64,000 nucleotides of DNA from Mucilaginibacter ginsenosidivorans (GTDB lineage: Bacteria > Bacteroidota > Bacteroidia > Sphingobacteriales > Sphingobacteriaceae). The stretch is from NCBI RefSeq assembly GCF_007971025.1, contig NZ_CP042436.1, positions 3,844,001 to 3,908,000 on the forward strand, read 5' to 3'. A model generated the notes under the pieces. That model was not told where the DNA came from. It was given only the letters and a program-made list of their open reading frames with translations, and did no database searches. This document shows positions 1 to 9,077 of the stretch, one piece after another (positions within the stretch are counted from its first letter, which is position 1; every line of letters begins with the position of its first letter). Both the position numbers and the translations under genes were made by a program.

Positions 1-30
1 AAGCCACTCCGTAAGGGGTGGCTTTTTTTG
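1..30 (+). terminator. rho-independent terminator of an upstream gene
   Basis: A 10-bp stem (AAGCCACTCC with GGGGTGGCTT, one G.T pair) closes a four-base GTAA loop and is followed by a T run. It ends a transcript entering from outside the left edge. A TTG at 28 that could extend the next gene lies in the T run and is not a credible start. Confidence 0.85.
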
Positions 31-144
31 TCGCATTATATTTACCTGTACAGCGGAAATGTGCGCAGGCGATACCGCTTTATTCCCAATATTTTTAAAA
101 CAAAACCCTATCAAAAAGCCTTATTAAATGGTAATTCCTTTAAT

Positions 145-2349
145 ATGCCTAAAACTATTATTGTATCAAACAGGTTGCCCGTAAAGATAACAGAGCAGGA
201 TGGCGAATACGAGCTATCGCCCAGTGAAGGCGGGCTGGCGACCGGTTTGGGTTCTATCTATAAACAAAACAACAATTTGTGGGTCGGCTGGCCCGGCCTG
301 GAGATAACGGACGAGAACGACCGGAAAAAGGTGACCAGGGAGCTGCAAGAGTTGAGCCTGGTGCCGGTATTCCTGTCGCAGGAAGAAATAAACCAATATT
401 ACGAGGGGTTTTCCAATTCGGTACTGTGGCCGGTTTTTCATTACTACGCTTCCACTTATGCCAATTATGAGCAGTCGAACTGGGACTACTATCAGCGGGT
501 GAACAGGATATTTATGGAGGTGGTGCTTAAGGTAGCGGAGCCGGGCGATACCATTTGGGTTCACGATTATCAATTGCTGCTGCTGCCTGCGCTTATCCGC
601 AAAGCACAGCCGGAAATATCTATCGGCTTTTTCCTGCATATCCCATTCCCGTCATACGAAATGTTCAGGCTTATTCCATGGCGTGCTCAACTGCTGGAGG
701 GTGTGCTGGGTTCCGACCTGATCGGTTTTCACACCTACGACGATGTAAGACACTTTATAAATGCAGCAACCCGTATATTGCCGGTAAATTCTTCGGCCAA
801 TATCATAACGGCCGATGACCGTACCATTGTTGCCGAGGCATTTCCTATCGGAATAGACGATAAGAAATACAGCTCGCTGCCGGATGAGCCTGAAGTACAA
901 AAGAATATTAAGCTGATACAGGCTAATTTTGGCAACACCAAGCTGATATTATCAATTGACCGGCTTGATTACAGCAAGGGTATTATACAGCGGCTTAATG
1001 CATTTGAATATCTGCTAACCCATTATCCGGAGATCAAGGGCAAGATGACCTTCTACATGATCGTGGTTCCATCGCGCGATACGGTGCCACAATATGCCCA
1101 CCTGCGCCAGGAGATAGACAAACTGGTTGGCAACATTAATTCGCTTCACCGCACGGTCGAGTGGACTCCCATTCAATATTTTTATCGTTCGTTCCCCATA
1201 GAAATGCTTTCAGCATTATATTCCTCTGCAGCTGTGTGCCTGGTATCGCCCATGCGCGACGGCATGAACCTGGTAAGCAAGGAGTATGTCGCGAGCCGTG
1301 TGTATAACGATGGCGTGCTTATCCTAAGCGAAATGGCAGGGGCATCGAAGGAACTGATAGATGCCCTGATCGTCAACCCGAATAATACCGAGGAAGTTGC
1401 TAAAACTATTGTGAAGGCTGCTTATATGCCTTTGCAGGAACAGCGCACAAGGATGACCCAAATGCGCCAGATTGTTTCAAAATTCAATATCAGCCATTGG
1501 GTAAAGATATTTATGGATAAGCTGGAAGAGGTAAAACAATTACAGCGTTCCATGCAAACCCGGTATGTAAGCGAAGGAACCGAACAGTCAATTGTCAACC
1601 GTTATATCAAAACGCGCAATCGTATCATCTTCCTCGATTATGACGGCACCCTGGTTAATTTTAATTCGAATATAGATGATGCCAGCCCCGACGGCGACCT
1701 GAATGAGTTGTTGAAAAGCCTTTGTGAGGACTCATCAAATCATGTGGTGCTCATCAGCGGGCGTAAGCACGAAAACCTCGAAAAATGGTTTGACGACTAT
1801 GATATCGACCTGGTAGCCGAACATGGCGCATGGTTCAAAAAACAAGGTACACGCTGGCACAAACTGCCTGGTCTTTCGGCGCAATGGAAACAGGAAATAG
1901 CGCCGATACTGGAAACCTACGTCGACCGTACTCCGGGCTCCTTTATCGAGGAAAAAAGCTATTCGCTGGTGTGGCACTACCGCAAAGCGCAAAAAGGACT
2001 GGGAGAACTCAGGGCAGGGGAGTTGATGAACAACCTGAAATATATTGCCACGGACAAAGGATTGCAGCTGCTGCCCGGTGATAAAGTTGTGGAGATAAAA
2101 AACATCGAGATCAACAAAGGTAAAGCGGCGCTAACCATGGTTGATAACGAAAACTATGATTTCATTATGGCGCTGGGCGATGATTACACGGATGAAGATA
2201 TATTTAAATCGCTGCCCGACAGTGCCATCACCATCAAGATCGGTAATAACGTATCCGCAGCAAAGTTCTACCTGCGTACGCCGGCTGAGGCGCGCAGGCT
2301 GCTAAAAAACCTTACTGAACATCCCTCGCTTGCGCATGCCGATAAATAG
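145..2349 (+). CDS. otsAB: bifunctional trehalose-6-phosphate synthase/phosphatase
   Basis: This 734-residue fusion should make trehalose in the cytoplasm from UDP-glucose and glucose-6-phosphate through trehalose-6-phosphate. The N-terminal GT20 synthase domain spans roughly residues 1-465, opening with IVSNRLPVK and containing WVHDYQL, HIPFPSYE and SPMRDGMNLVSKEY. The C-terminal HAD phosphatase starts near residue 490 with the nucleophile motif DYDGT (Asp498), followed by LISGR and GDDYTDED. The ATG at 145 is chosen because the conserved N-terminus begins there; the extra upstream 39 codons would start inside a terminator. The gene converges on the GH15 gene, 25 bp away. Trehalose usually serves in osmotic or desiccation protection. 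Confidence 0.95.
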   Translation: MPKTIIVSNRLPVKITEQDGEYELSPSEGGLATGLGSIYKQNNNLWVGWPGLEITDENDRKKVTRELQELSLVPVFLSQEEINQYYEGFSNSVLWPVFHYYASTYANYEQSNWDYYQRVNRIFMEVVLKVAEPGDTIWVHDYQLLLLPALIRKAQPEISIGFFLHIPFPSYEMFRLIPWRAQLLEGVLGSDLIGFHTYDDVRHFINAATRILPVNSSANIITADDRTIVAEAFPIGIDDKKYSSLPDEPEVQKNIKLIQANFGNTKLILSIDRLDYSKGIIQRLNAFEYLLTHYPEIKGKMTFYMIVVPSRDTVPQYAHLRQEIDKLVGNINSLHRTVEWTPIQYFYRSFPIEMLSALYSSAAVCLVSPMRDGMNLVSKEYVASRVYNDGVLILSEMAGASKELIDALIVNPNNTEEVAKTIVKAAYMPLQEQRTRMTQMRQIVSKFNISHWVKIFMDKLEEVKQLQRSMQTRYVSEGTEQSIVNRYIKTRNRIIFLDYDGTLVNFNSNIDDASPDGDLNELLKSLCEDSSNHVVLISGRKHENLEKWFDDYDIDLVAEHGAWFKKQGTRWHKLPGLSAQWKQEIAPILETYVDRTPGSFIEEKSYSLVWHYRKAQKGLGELRAGELMNNLKYIATDKGLQLLPGDKVVEIKNIEINKGKAALTMVDNENYDFIMALGDDYTDEDIFKSLPDSAITIKIGNNVSAAKFYLRTPAEARRLLKNLTEHPSLAHADK

Positions 2350-2374
2350 CTATAAACAATCTTTAATGATGTCT

Positions 2375-4159
2375 CTATAAAAATATCGGCTTATCAAGTT
2401 TCATCGCTATGCGGTAGGCGGCGTTCATCAAACCTACGTGGCTGTATGCCTGTGGAAAATTGCCCCACTGGCTGCCGTCGTTTTCGTCCACATCCTCACT
2501 GAAAAGCAGCAGGTGATTGGAGAATTGGAGCAGGTTTTCGAACTCCTTGCGGGCATCGTCCAACCTTCCCACGGTGGCTAACGCCTCGACATACCAAAAA
2601 GCGCATATCAGGAAGGTAGTTTTAGGCTTGCCAAAATCGTCCTTATACAGGTAACGGTAAAACAAGCCTTTGGATGCTTTCAGTTCTTTTTCGAGCGCGG
2701 CCAGGTGATCTTTGGCGCGCTTTGAATCGGGATCAAGGTAGTGCATTACGATAAGTTGCAGCGTACTGGCATCGAGGTTCGAGCTTCCGGCTGAATTGGT
2801 ATAAACCTTTCTTTTCGGGTCGTAGCAACTTTCGATGTGTTTTGCCGCTCGTTTTTTTAGTGAAATTGCCTTGCGTATCAGTGGTTTATTATTGATGGCT
2901 ATCGCCATTTTTTCAGCCGCCGATGCGCCCGCCCACTGGAACAGGTTGCTGTAACAATGAATATTTGCCATGTTACGGAACTCCCATATCCCGGCATCCT
3001 TCTCATCGATGGTCTTTTCTATTTTGCCAAGCACAAAGCTTATCCACCTGGCCGAATCTTTTCGCTCCGAAAAAATAAAGCGATGGTCGGTATATAAGGG
3101 CAGCAGCGATATCATAACCTGCCCGTAAATATCATTCTGAATATGCTCATAGGCCTGGTTGCCGACACGCACGGGTTTATTACCCAGGTAACCGTCCAGG
3201 TCCTCCAAAATATTTTCCGTAAGCCTGCTTTTGCCGGTAATACTGTAAAGCGGCTGGTACCTGAAATCCTCAGATACCGAAATATCTGTCACATAGTTAA
3301 AATATTTCTCCATTTCCTCGAAATGGCCTATGTGATTGAGCGATGTAAGCACATAATAGGTATCGCGCAACCAGCAGTAGCGGTAATCCCAGTTGCGGCC
3401 ACTGCCGTCCGACTCAGGCAAACTTGTGGTGCTGGCCGCTATAATGGCGCCGGTATCTTCAAACTGGTGTATCTTAAGAGCCAGTGCCGACCGTATCACA
3501 TATTGCTGGTAAAATGTTGCTATGGACGAGTGCTTAATCCAGGTTTGCCAGTAACGAGTGGTCTCGCGCAAAAAATGGTCGGCCGTGCTTATCAGTGGTG
3601 CCTCCAGCGGCTCGCCGTATGTCATTACCAGGTATTTGCACTCGTTCAACACAAAATATTGTTCATCAAACACGTAGCTCACCGGGATATTGGTCGTCAG
3701 TCTGATACGTTCGTCGCCGCCCAGGTACTGAATATGATTGCTGCCCCGGTTCACATCCAGCTTTATCTGTCCGTATTCCGACACTGGTGTACATTTTACC
3801 TTTATTCGCGGGGCACCTTCGAGGGCCTCCACTTTCCTGATCAGCATCAGCGCCTTGTAATAACGCTGGTTGTGATAAAACCGCGGCGCAAAATCTGTTA
3901 CGCGGTATTTGTTGCCGTTTTCGGTAGTAATCTCTGTACAGAGTACATTGGTATTTTCAATATAGTATTGATGCGAAGTGAACTCACCCTCGGGTAATAT
4001 CGAAAACTCGCCGCCTTTGTTTTTATCCAGCAGCCCGCCGAATATGAAGGTACTGTCGAATTTGGGCCAGCAGAGCCAGTCGACATTGGTATTTTTATTG
4101 ATGTGGGCAAGATAGGCGCAATTGCCGATGATGCCGGTTTGATAGGTGTGACGTGCCAT
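2375..4159 (-). CDS. glycoside hydrolase family 15 protein (glucoamylase/trehalase type)
   Basis: This 594-residue protein has the bacterial GH15 layout: an N-terminal beta-sandwich (about 1-210) and an (alpha/alpha)6 catalytic barrel. The signature GRNWDYRYCWLRD lies at residues 254-266. The presumed general acid is the Glu of GIWEFR, and the C-terminal motif SEDVDENDG...GNFPQAYSHVGL supplies the likely base. There is no signal peptide, so it probably acts in the cytoplasm on alpha-linked glucosides. Some GH15 members are trehalases, and the convergent position next to otsAB makes trehalose turnover a reasonable guess, but glucoamylase activity on maltodextrins is equally compatible with the sequence. 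Confidence 0.88.
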   Translation of the reverse strand: MARHTYQTGIIGNCAYLAHINKNTNVDWLCWPKFDSTFIFGGLLDKNKGGEFSILPEGEFTSHQYYIENTNVLCTEITTENGNKYRVTDFAPRFYHNQRYYKALMLIRKVEALEGAPRIKVKCTPVSEYGQIKLDVNRGSNHIQYLGGDERIRLTTNIPVSYVFDEQYFVLNECKYLVMTYGEPLEAPLISTADHFLRETTRYWQTWIKHSSIATFYQQYVIRSALALKIHQFEDTGAIIAASTTSLPESDGSGRNWDYRYCWLRDTYYVLTSLNHIGHFEEMEKYFNYVTDISVSEDFRYQPLYSITGKSRLTENILEDLDGYLGNKPVRVGNQAYEHIQNDIYGQVMISLLPLYTDHRFIFSERKDSARWISFVLGKIEKTIDEKDAGIWEFRNMANIHCYSNLFQWAGASAAEKMAIAINNKPLIRKAISLKKRAAKHIESCYDPKRKVYTNSAGSSNLDASTLQLIVMHYLDPDSKRAKDHLAALEKELKASKGLFYRYLYKDDFGKPKTTFLICAFWYVEALATVGRLDDARKEFENLLQFSNHLLLFSEDVDENDGSQWGNFPQAYSHVGLMNAAYRIAMKLDKPIFL

Positions 4160-4522
4160 CAGGTAGTATCGGATTGTAGTTTAAATAAGTTCAACAATGA
4201 ATTGCATAGAATGTTCGTACTTAAATATTGCCACCTTGTATGCGCAGGGGATAGGTGTGAATACAGGTTCATGAATAAGGCGCGACCGGCAGGTTAAACA
4301 TAAACTCTTCCGGGCACCATTTACAGGGGTTCAAACAAAAAACGGGAATTATTTTCACATCGCCCACATCAATCTTTCAAATAAATTATAATCCCACCGT
4401 CAATAAATACGATAAAATACACCAAAATAGTAGATTATTTATTTTCGCACTTGTATTTGTCCATATTCGCTGTAACTTTATGCTCAAGATCAAAATTTGT
4501 AAACCACAAAATCATTAATATC
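4160..4522. other. divergent intergenic region
   Basis: This 363-bp AT-rich spacer separates the divergent GH15 and peroxiredoxin genes and must hold both promoters. I see no gene and no clear dyad. A TGTATTTG near 4452 matches the Bacteroidota -7 element at seven of eight positions and could serve the peroxiredoxin gene, but no convincing -33 TTTG accompanies it. Confidence 0.5.
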
Positions 4523-5158
4523 ATGAGTTTAAGACTAGGCGACGTGGCCCCAAACTTCAGGGCCAAAACATCAGAAGGTGAAATAGATTTTTACGAATAC
4601 CTTGGCAATAGCTGGGGGGTATTATTTTCGCATCCGGCGGATTATACACCGGTTTGCACAACCGAACTGGGTAGAACGGCATCGTTAAAAGATGAATTTG
4701 CCAGGCGCAACGTAAAAGTTATTGCTTTGAGCGTAGATTCGGTAGAATCACACAAGGGCTGGATAAATGATATCAACGAAACTCAGGGCGTGGAGGTGAA
4801 TTTCCCGATAATAGGGGACGAGAACCGCGAAATAGCGCTGGCGTATGACATGATCCACCCGAATGCGTCGTTAACAGCCACGGTACGTTCGTTGTTCATC
4901 ATCGCTCCTGATAAAACCATTAAGCTGATGATAACCTACCCGGCATCGACAGGAAGAAACTTCCAGGAGATTTTACGTGTTATCGATTCGCTTCAGTTGA
5001 CAGCAAATTACAGTGTGGCCACACCTGCCGATTGGAAGGAAGGGGAGGATGTGGTTGTGGTACCCGCGATAAAGACGGAAGACATCCCGGCGAAATTTCC
5101 TAAAGGTCATAAGATCATAAAACCATATCTTCGGACTACTCCGCAACCAAATAAATAA
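4523..5158 (+). CDS. 1-Cys peroxiredoxin (Prx6 family)
   Basis: This 211-residue cytoplasmic thiol peroxidase reduces hydrogen peroxide and organic peroxides. The active-site motif PADYTPVCTTELG puts the peroxidatic cysteine at residue 45, with Thr42 nearby. No other cysteine is present, so it is a true 1-Cys enzyme that needs an external thiol reductant. The C-terminal extension with HPNASLTATVRSLFII and the DIPAKFPKG tail are typical of Prx6 proteins. The ATG at 4523 is preferred over one 24 codons upstream because it matches the family's usual short N-terminus (MSLRLGDVAPNF). It is followed by an AT-rich spacer and a cold-shock gene. Confidence 0.93.
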   Translation: MSLRLGDVAPNFRAKTSEGEIDFYEYLGNSWGVLFSHPADYTPVCTTELGRTASLKDEFARRNVKVIALSVDSVESHKGWINDINETQGVEVNFPIIGDENREIALAYDMIHPNASLTATVRSLFIIAPDKTIKLMITYPASTGRNFQEILRVIDSLQLTANYSVATPADWKEGEDVVVVPAIKTEDIPAKFPKGHKIIKPYLRTTPQPNK

Positions 5159-5185
5159 TTTTATTTTATTTTTTAATTAATTTTA

Positions 5186-5193
5186 TATATTTG
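5186..5193 (+). promoter_or_regulatory. Bacteroidota -7 element of the cold-shock gene
   Basis: TATATTTG matches the Bacteroidota -7 consensus TAnnTTTG exactly. The -33 TTTG is replaced by a T-rich stretch. A start just downstream would give an AU-rich 5' leader of about 105 nt before the cold-shock ATG, typical of thermally controlled csp mRNAs. The promoter call rests on the motif alone. Confidence 0.5.
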
Positions 5194-5307
5194 GTGTAGT
5201 ATAGGGTTAATACATGTTGCTTTCTGAGTTATAATACCTTAGTATTTTCAGTTGCGCTATTGTTTTTTTAACTTTTGAACTAATTCTTTTAATACTATAA
5301 CAATATT

Positions 5308-5505
5308 ATGAAAACTGGAAAAGTAAAATGGTTTAACACACAAAAAGGCTACGGTTTCATCATTACCGATGAGGGCAAAGATCTTTTTGTACATTTTAAA
5401 GATGTACAGGGAGGCGTAAATGCCATTAAGGACAATGATAACGTAGAGTATGATGTGGAAGAAGGCAGAAAAGGATTACAGGCTGTAAAAGTGAAAAAGA
5501 TATAA
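5308..5505 (+). CDS. cold-shock domain protein
   Basis: This is a 65-residue single cold-shock domain, the standard length for CspA-type RNA chaperones that melt mRNA secondary structure. It contains GKVKWFN at the start, RNP1 (KGYGFI) and RNP2 (LFVHF), and ends with the usual basic stretch AVKVKK. It lies alone between a long AT-rich leader and a strong terminator, so it is probably monocistronic. Which csp paralogue it is cannot be told from sequence alone. Confidence 0.95.
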   Translation: MKTGKVKWFNTQKGYGFIITDEGKDLFVHFKDVQGGVNAIKDNDNVEYDVEEGRKGLQAVKVKKI

Positions 5506-5529
5506 AAGACTATTCTGATCAAACGAGGG

Positions 5530-5559
5530 AACCTCTTCGCCATGCGGGGAGGTTTTTTT
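5530..5559 (+). terminator. rho-independent terminator of the csp gene
   Basis: An 11-bp stem (5530-5540 with 5544-5554, including two G.T pairs) closes a CAT loop and runs into a T tract. It lies 24 bp after the csp stop codon. Confidence 0.9.
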
Positions 5560-5604
5560 ATGCAAAAAATTTTATCAAATTAGCCCTGCCAATTATTGCA
5601 ATAT

Positions 5605-6864
5605 ATGACTGAACAACTTCCTTCCAAACTCACGCGTAATGCCATTTTCCTGGTACTGGTTGCATCGTTAGGTTACTTTGTTGATATCTATGATCTTTTG
5701 ATCTTCTCCATAGTAAGGGTTCGGAGCCTGCGGGACATTGGGGTACCCGACAGTCAGCAGGTGTCCACCGGCCAATTTATTATGAACGTTCAAATGTTTG
5801 GTTTGCTTCTTGGCGGGATACTTTGGGGAGTTATTGGTGATAAACTTGGGCGTATCAGGGTACTATTTGGCTCCATTTTATTATACTCCCTTGCGAATTT
5901 TGCGAACGGCATGGTACATGGTATAAATACCTATGCCATCATTCGTTTTGTGGCGGGTGTTGGCCTTGCCGGCGAATTAGGTGCAGGAATAACACTGGTA
6001 AGCGAAACTTTAAGCAAACAAAACAGGGGATGGGGAACAACCATAGTTGCCGTAATAGGTCTTTTTGGCGCCGTTGCTGCCGCAATGGTTGGCAAGCAGG
6101 ACTGGCGGATAGCTTATTACGTTGGCGGCGGCCTGGGTATTATTTTACTATTGCTGAGGTTGGGTACGTTTGAATCGGGCATGTTCAAAAATGCTGCGGA
6201 AAAAAATGTATCGAAAGGGAATTTCTTTATGCTGTTTACAAACTGGGGGCGTTTTTCTAAATACCTGTATTGTATCCTGATAGGTGCACCGTTATGGTAT
6301 GTTGTGGGTGTACTTGTTTTTCTTTCGCCTGAGTTTGGCAAGGCGCTGGGCGCAAAAGAAACCTTGAGCGCCGGCACAGGCGTTCTGTATACCTATGTAG
6401 GTATATCGGTAGGAGGGGTTTTTGCCGGCATTCTATCCCAGGTCACCAAATCACGCAAACTTACTATGCTGATATTCCTGCTGGTATCTGCCGGCACGGT
6501 TGTAGCTTATTTAAGCGCGAAGGGGTTAACCAATAACCAATTTATCTGGCTGTGTTTTTTTATGGGTTGCGCTGTTGGTTATTGGGCCACGTTTGTAACC
6601 ATTGCTGCAGAGCAATTTGGTACCAATATACGTTCCACCGTAACTACTACCGTCCCGAATTTTGTACGCGGTTCGTTGATACCTATCAGTGCGCTTTTCA
6701 ATGTTTTTGTAAAACACTATGGCATGATCACCAGCGGATATATCGTAATGGGCATACTTACCGTTGTGGCACTGCTCTCGCTTAGCCAGTTAAAAGAGAG
6801 TTTTCATAAGGACCTGGATTACATTGAGGATATTAACCTGAGCGAAGTGTCAGAAAAAATATAA
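5605..6864 (+). CDS. MFS transporter, substrate unknown
   Basis: This 419-residue inner-membrane protein has about 12 hydrophobic segments and the MFS motif between helices 2 and 3 (GDKLGRIRVLFGS). RFVAGVGLAGELGAGITLVSE resembles the helix 4-5 region of sugar or organic-acid:proton symporters. The ATG at 5605 is preferred over a TTG three codons upstream. It lies 39 bp before hemF on the same strand, which may be a transcriptional link but does not reveal the substrate. Confidence 0.85.
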   Translation: MTEQLPSKLTRNAIFLVLVASLGYFVDIYDLLIFSIVRVRSLRDIGVPDSQQVSTGQFIMNVQMFGLLLGGILWGVIGDKLGRIRVLFGSILLYSLANFANGMVHGINTYAIIRFVAGVGLAGELGAGITLVSETLSKQNRGWGTTIVAVIGLFGAVAAAMVGKQDWRIAYYVGGGLGIILLLLRLGTFESGMFKNAAEKNVSKGNFFMLFTNWGRFSKYLYCILIGAPLWYVVGVLVFLSPEFGKALGAKETLSAGTGVLYTYVGISVGGVFAGILSQVTKSRKLTMLIFLLVSAGTVVAYLSAKGLTNNQFIWLCFFMGCAVGYWATFVTIAAEQFGTNIRSTVTTTVPNFVRGSLIPISALFNVFVKHYGMITSGYIVMGILTVVALLSLSQLKESFHKDLDYIEDINLSEVSEKI

Positions 6865-6903
6865 TCCGGCTGCTTTTAGCAATATTTCTGCAAATTTGCG
6901 CCG

Positions 6904-7800
6904 ATGATAACCAAGGAACAAATAGCCGCCGATTACCAAACCATACAGGACGAAATATGCCTTGCGCTTGAGCAATGCGACGGCAAAGGCAAATTTGAAG
7001 AGGAACTTTGGCAACGCGACGGTGGCGGAGGCGGGCGTACCCGTATACTGCAAAACGGCAATATTTTGGAAAGAGGAGGGGTTAATTTTTCAGCCGTTGA
7101 GGGCAAATTGCCGCCAGTGATGAAAAAGGCCCTGGGTGTAGAGCAGGAGGACTTTTTCGCGACTGGTGTATCCATCGTTATTCATCCAAACCACCCAATG
7201 GTACCCATCATCCACATGAATATCCGGTATTTCGAAATGCCGGGTTCCGAAGTACGGTGGTTTGGTGGCGGCATCGACCTGACGCCGCATTATGTTATTG
7301 AAGATGATGCTTGTTTCTTCCACGGCTATTTAAAATCGACCTGCGATAAATACAACGCTGATTTTTACCCTCGTTTTAAAAAATGGGCCGATGATTACTT
7401 TTTTATCAAACACCGTAATGAGACCCGCGGGATAGGGGGTATATTTTACGATAAATTAGTTGCTGCCGATGGCATGACCTGGGATAATATTTTCGAGTTT
7501 TCTAAAGCAGTTGGCCGCACCTTTGCACCGGTTTACACCGAACTGGTCAATCGCAACCGCGATAAACCTTTTACCGAAGCGCAGCAGCAATGGCAATACC
7601 AGCGCCGCAGCCGCTACACCGAATTTAACCTGGTTTATGACGCCGGCACCAAATTCGGGCTTGAGACAAACGGCCGCGTCGAATCCATCCTGATGAGCCT
7701 GCCGCCCACCGCAAAATGGATATATAATTATCAGCCCCAACCGGGAAGCGAGGAGGAGAAAACCTTATCTTTGCTTAAAAAAGGTATAGATTGGGTTTAA
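6904..7800 (+). CDS. hemF: oxygen-dependent coproporphyrinogen III oxidase
   Basis: This 298-residue cytoplasmic enzyme uses O2 to decarboxylate two propionates of coproporphyrinogen III, giving protoporphyrinogen IX in heme synthesis. Diagnostic motifs are GGVNFSAVEG, HPNHPMVPIIHMNIRYFE, WFGGGIDLTPHY, RGIGGIFYD and the C-terminal FNLVYDAGTKFGLETNGR region with PPTAKW. Length and order match HemF throughout. The stop codon overlaps the next start by one base (TAATG), so the downstream small protein is probably translationally coupled. Confidence 0.96.
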   Translation: MITKEQIAADYQTIQDEICLALEQCDGKGKFEEELWQRDGGGGGRTRILQNGNILERGGVNFSAVEGKLPPVMKKALGVEQEDFFATGVSIVIHPNHPMVPIIHMNIRYFEMPGSEVRWFGGGIDLTPHYVIEDDACFFHGYLKSTCDKYNADFYPRFKKWADDYFFIKHRNETRGIGGIFYDKLVAADGMTWDNIFEFSKAVGRTFAPVYTELVNRNRDKPFTEAQQQWQYQRRSRYTEFNLVYDAGTKFGLETNGRVESILMSLPPTAKWIYNYQPQPGSEEEKTLSLLKKGIDWV

Positions 7801-8192
7801 TGAAAATATTTGCCGAAATATTTCTTATCGTTGCACTGGCAGCGTTTTCGGGTCCCAAAACCCTCAAGGGGACCTGGAGTTACGTTGGTGGCATTTATAA
7901 TGGCAAAAAGGAAGGGGCGCCAACCGGCTATAGCCTGCGCCGTAAATACAGTGATACAACTTTCGAAGCCTTCGTGATAGACAAGGGCAGCAAACCTGAA
8001 AAATTTGAATCGGGCTATTATTTCCTAAAAAGCGATACCTGCATCGAAACAGAAACATATAGCGCACAGCCTTCTAAGCTCACCGGTCACCCGGTAAATT
8101 ATCACTACGAAATTCGAAAAGATTCGCTAATCTTCAGCGGCAGACTGCCAACAGGTATGATAATAGAAGAATACTGGAAGAGGGTGAAATAA
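7800..8192 (+). CDS. small secreted protein of unknown function
   Basis: This 130-residue protein starts with a hydrophobic signal-like segment (MKIFAEIFLIVALAAFSG) followed by a beta-rich body containing LKGTWSYVGG. That opening resembles lipocalin-like or DUF4488-type proteins of Bacteroidota, but I cannot assign a family firmly. The ATG at 7800 overlaps the hemF stop, so it sits in the hemF transcript. It is probably periplasmic or outer-membrane-associated; no lipobox is seen. Confidence 0.7.
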   Translation: MKIFAEIFLIVALAAFSGPKTLKGTWSYVGGIYNGKKEGAPTGYSLRRKYSDTTFEAFVIDKGSKPEKFESGYYFLKSDTCIETETYSAQPSKLTGHPVNYHYEIRKDSLIFSGRLPTGMIIEEYWKRVK

Positions 8193-8219
8193 CGCCATAA
8201 GTCCGTTCGTTTATCAGAT

Positions 8220-8906
8220 ATGGACCTGTACGGACAAAAAAGCAAAAGCATACCTCAAAAAATAGTGATCCATCTGCTGGAGGCTGTTTTCCTATATTTA
8301 GCGTGGTGGATATTATTCGGACACGGCGGCGATTGGGCGCAGCAGCATCTCCATATCAGTAATTTGGCCGTAAAATCCCGCAGGGAGATTGTCTTTATTT
8401 TCAGTATCGTCATTTTCATCCGGATGGCATACACGATGTTTTTCCTTGTCAAAAGGCGAATCCCGTGGGGCGAAAGCATTGACGTGCCTTTTGCGTTTGC
8501 ACTGTACTATATCGGGTTCACACTATTTACCCTGCCCGCCCAACACGCAATCGATGTGACCGACTACTTAGCTGTCGGCCTGTTTGTGCTAGGTTGCGGG
8601 CTGAATACAATAGGGGAAACCCTCAGGGATATCTGGAAAAAGCAGCAGACGAACAACGGCAAACTGTATACTGGCGGCTTTTTTAAATATTCAAGGCATA
8701 TTAACTATTTTGGCGATCTGTTGTGGGTTACGGCTTACGCTATCATAACACGAAACTGGCACGCCTTTGTTATCCCGGTTTTTCTGTTCTGCTTTTTTGC
8801 CTTCTACAATGCGCCAAAACTCGACAAACATCTCCGGTCTAAATACGGGCAGGACTTTGACGATTACGCCCGAAAGACCAAAATGCTGATCCCATTTATT
8901 TATTGA
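8220..8906 (+). CDS. isoprenylcysteine methyltransferase/DUF1295-type membrane protein
   Basis: This 228-residue integral membrane protein has about five hydrophobic segments. The C-terminal half carries a motif of the ICMT/PEMT/steroid-reductase-like fold: GGFFKYSRHINYFGDLLW, then a hydrophobic hairpin, APKLDKHLRSKYG and DFDDYARKTKMLIPF. In that fold these residues bind S-adenosylmethionine or NADPH at the membrane surface. The substrate cannot be predicted. It follows the small hemF-coupled gene by 27 bp on the same strand. Confidence 0.8.
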   Translation: MDLYGQKSKSIPQKIVIHLLEAVFLYLAWWILFGHGGDWAQQHLHISNLAVKSRREIVFIFSIVIFIRMAYTMFFLVKRRIPWGESIDVPFAFALYYIGFTLFTLPAQHAIDVTDYLAVGLFVLGCGLNTIGETLRDIWKKQQTNNGKLYTGGFFKYSRHINYFGDLLWVTAYAIITRNWHAFVIPVFLFCFFAFYNAPKLDKHLRSKYGQDFDDYARKTKMLIPFIY

Positions 8907-9077
8907 CGCCGGGCCTTTTTTGACGTAGCAATTTTGTTATATTCTTACTCACATTTTAACCCCGATGTGCATAAAAAACCTACCCCGGAATCAACTATTT
9001 TCTTAACTTCGCAGGTCGCTTTGGGACACTATCCCGGGCCTCAATTATAGACAATATATCTACACTTATTTTTTACA

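Noticed and set aside
28-144. N-terminal extension of otsAB from a TTG at 28
   Set aside because: It begins in the T run of a terminator and the added residues do not match the family; the conserved start is the ATG at 145.
3143-3997. 284-codon ORF on the plus strand within GH15
   Set aside because: Antisense shadow of a clear GH15 gene; the translation has no recognisable domain.
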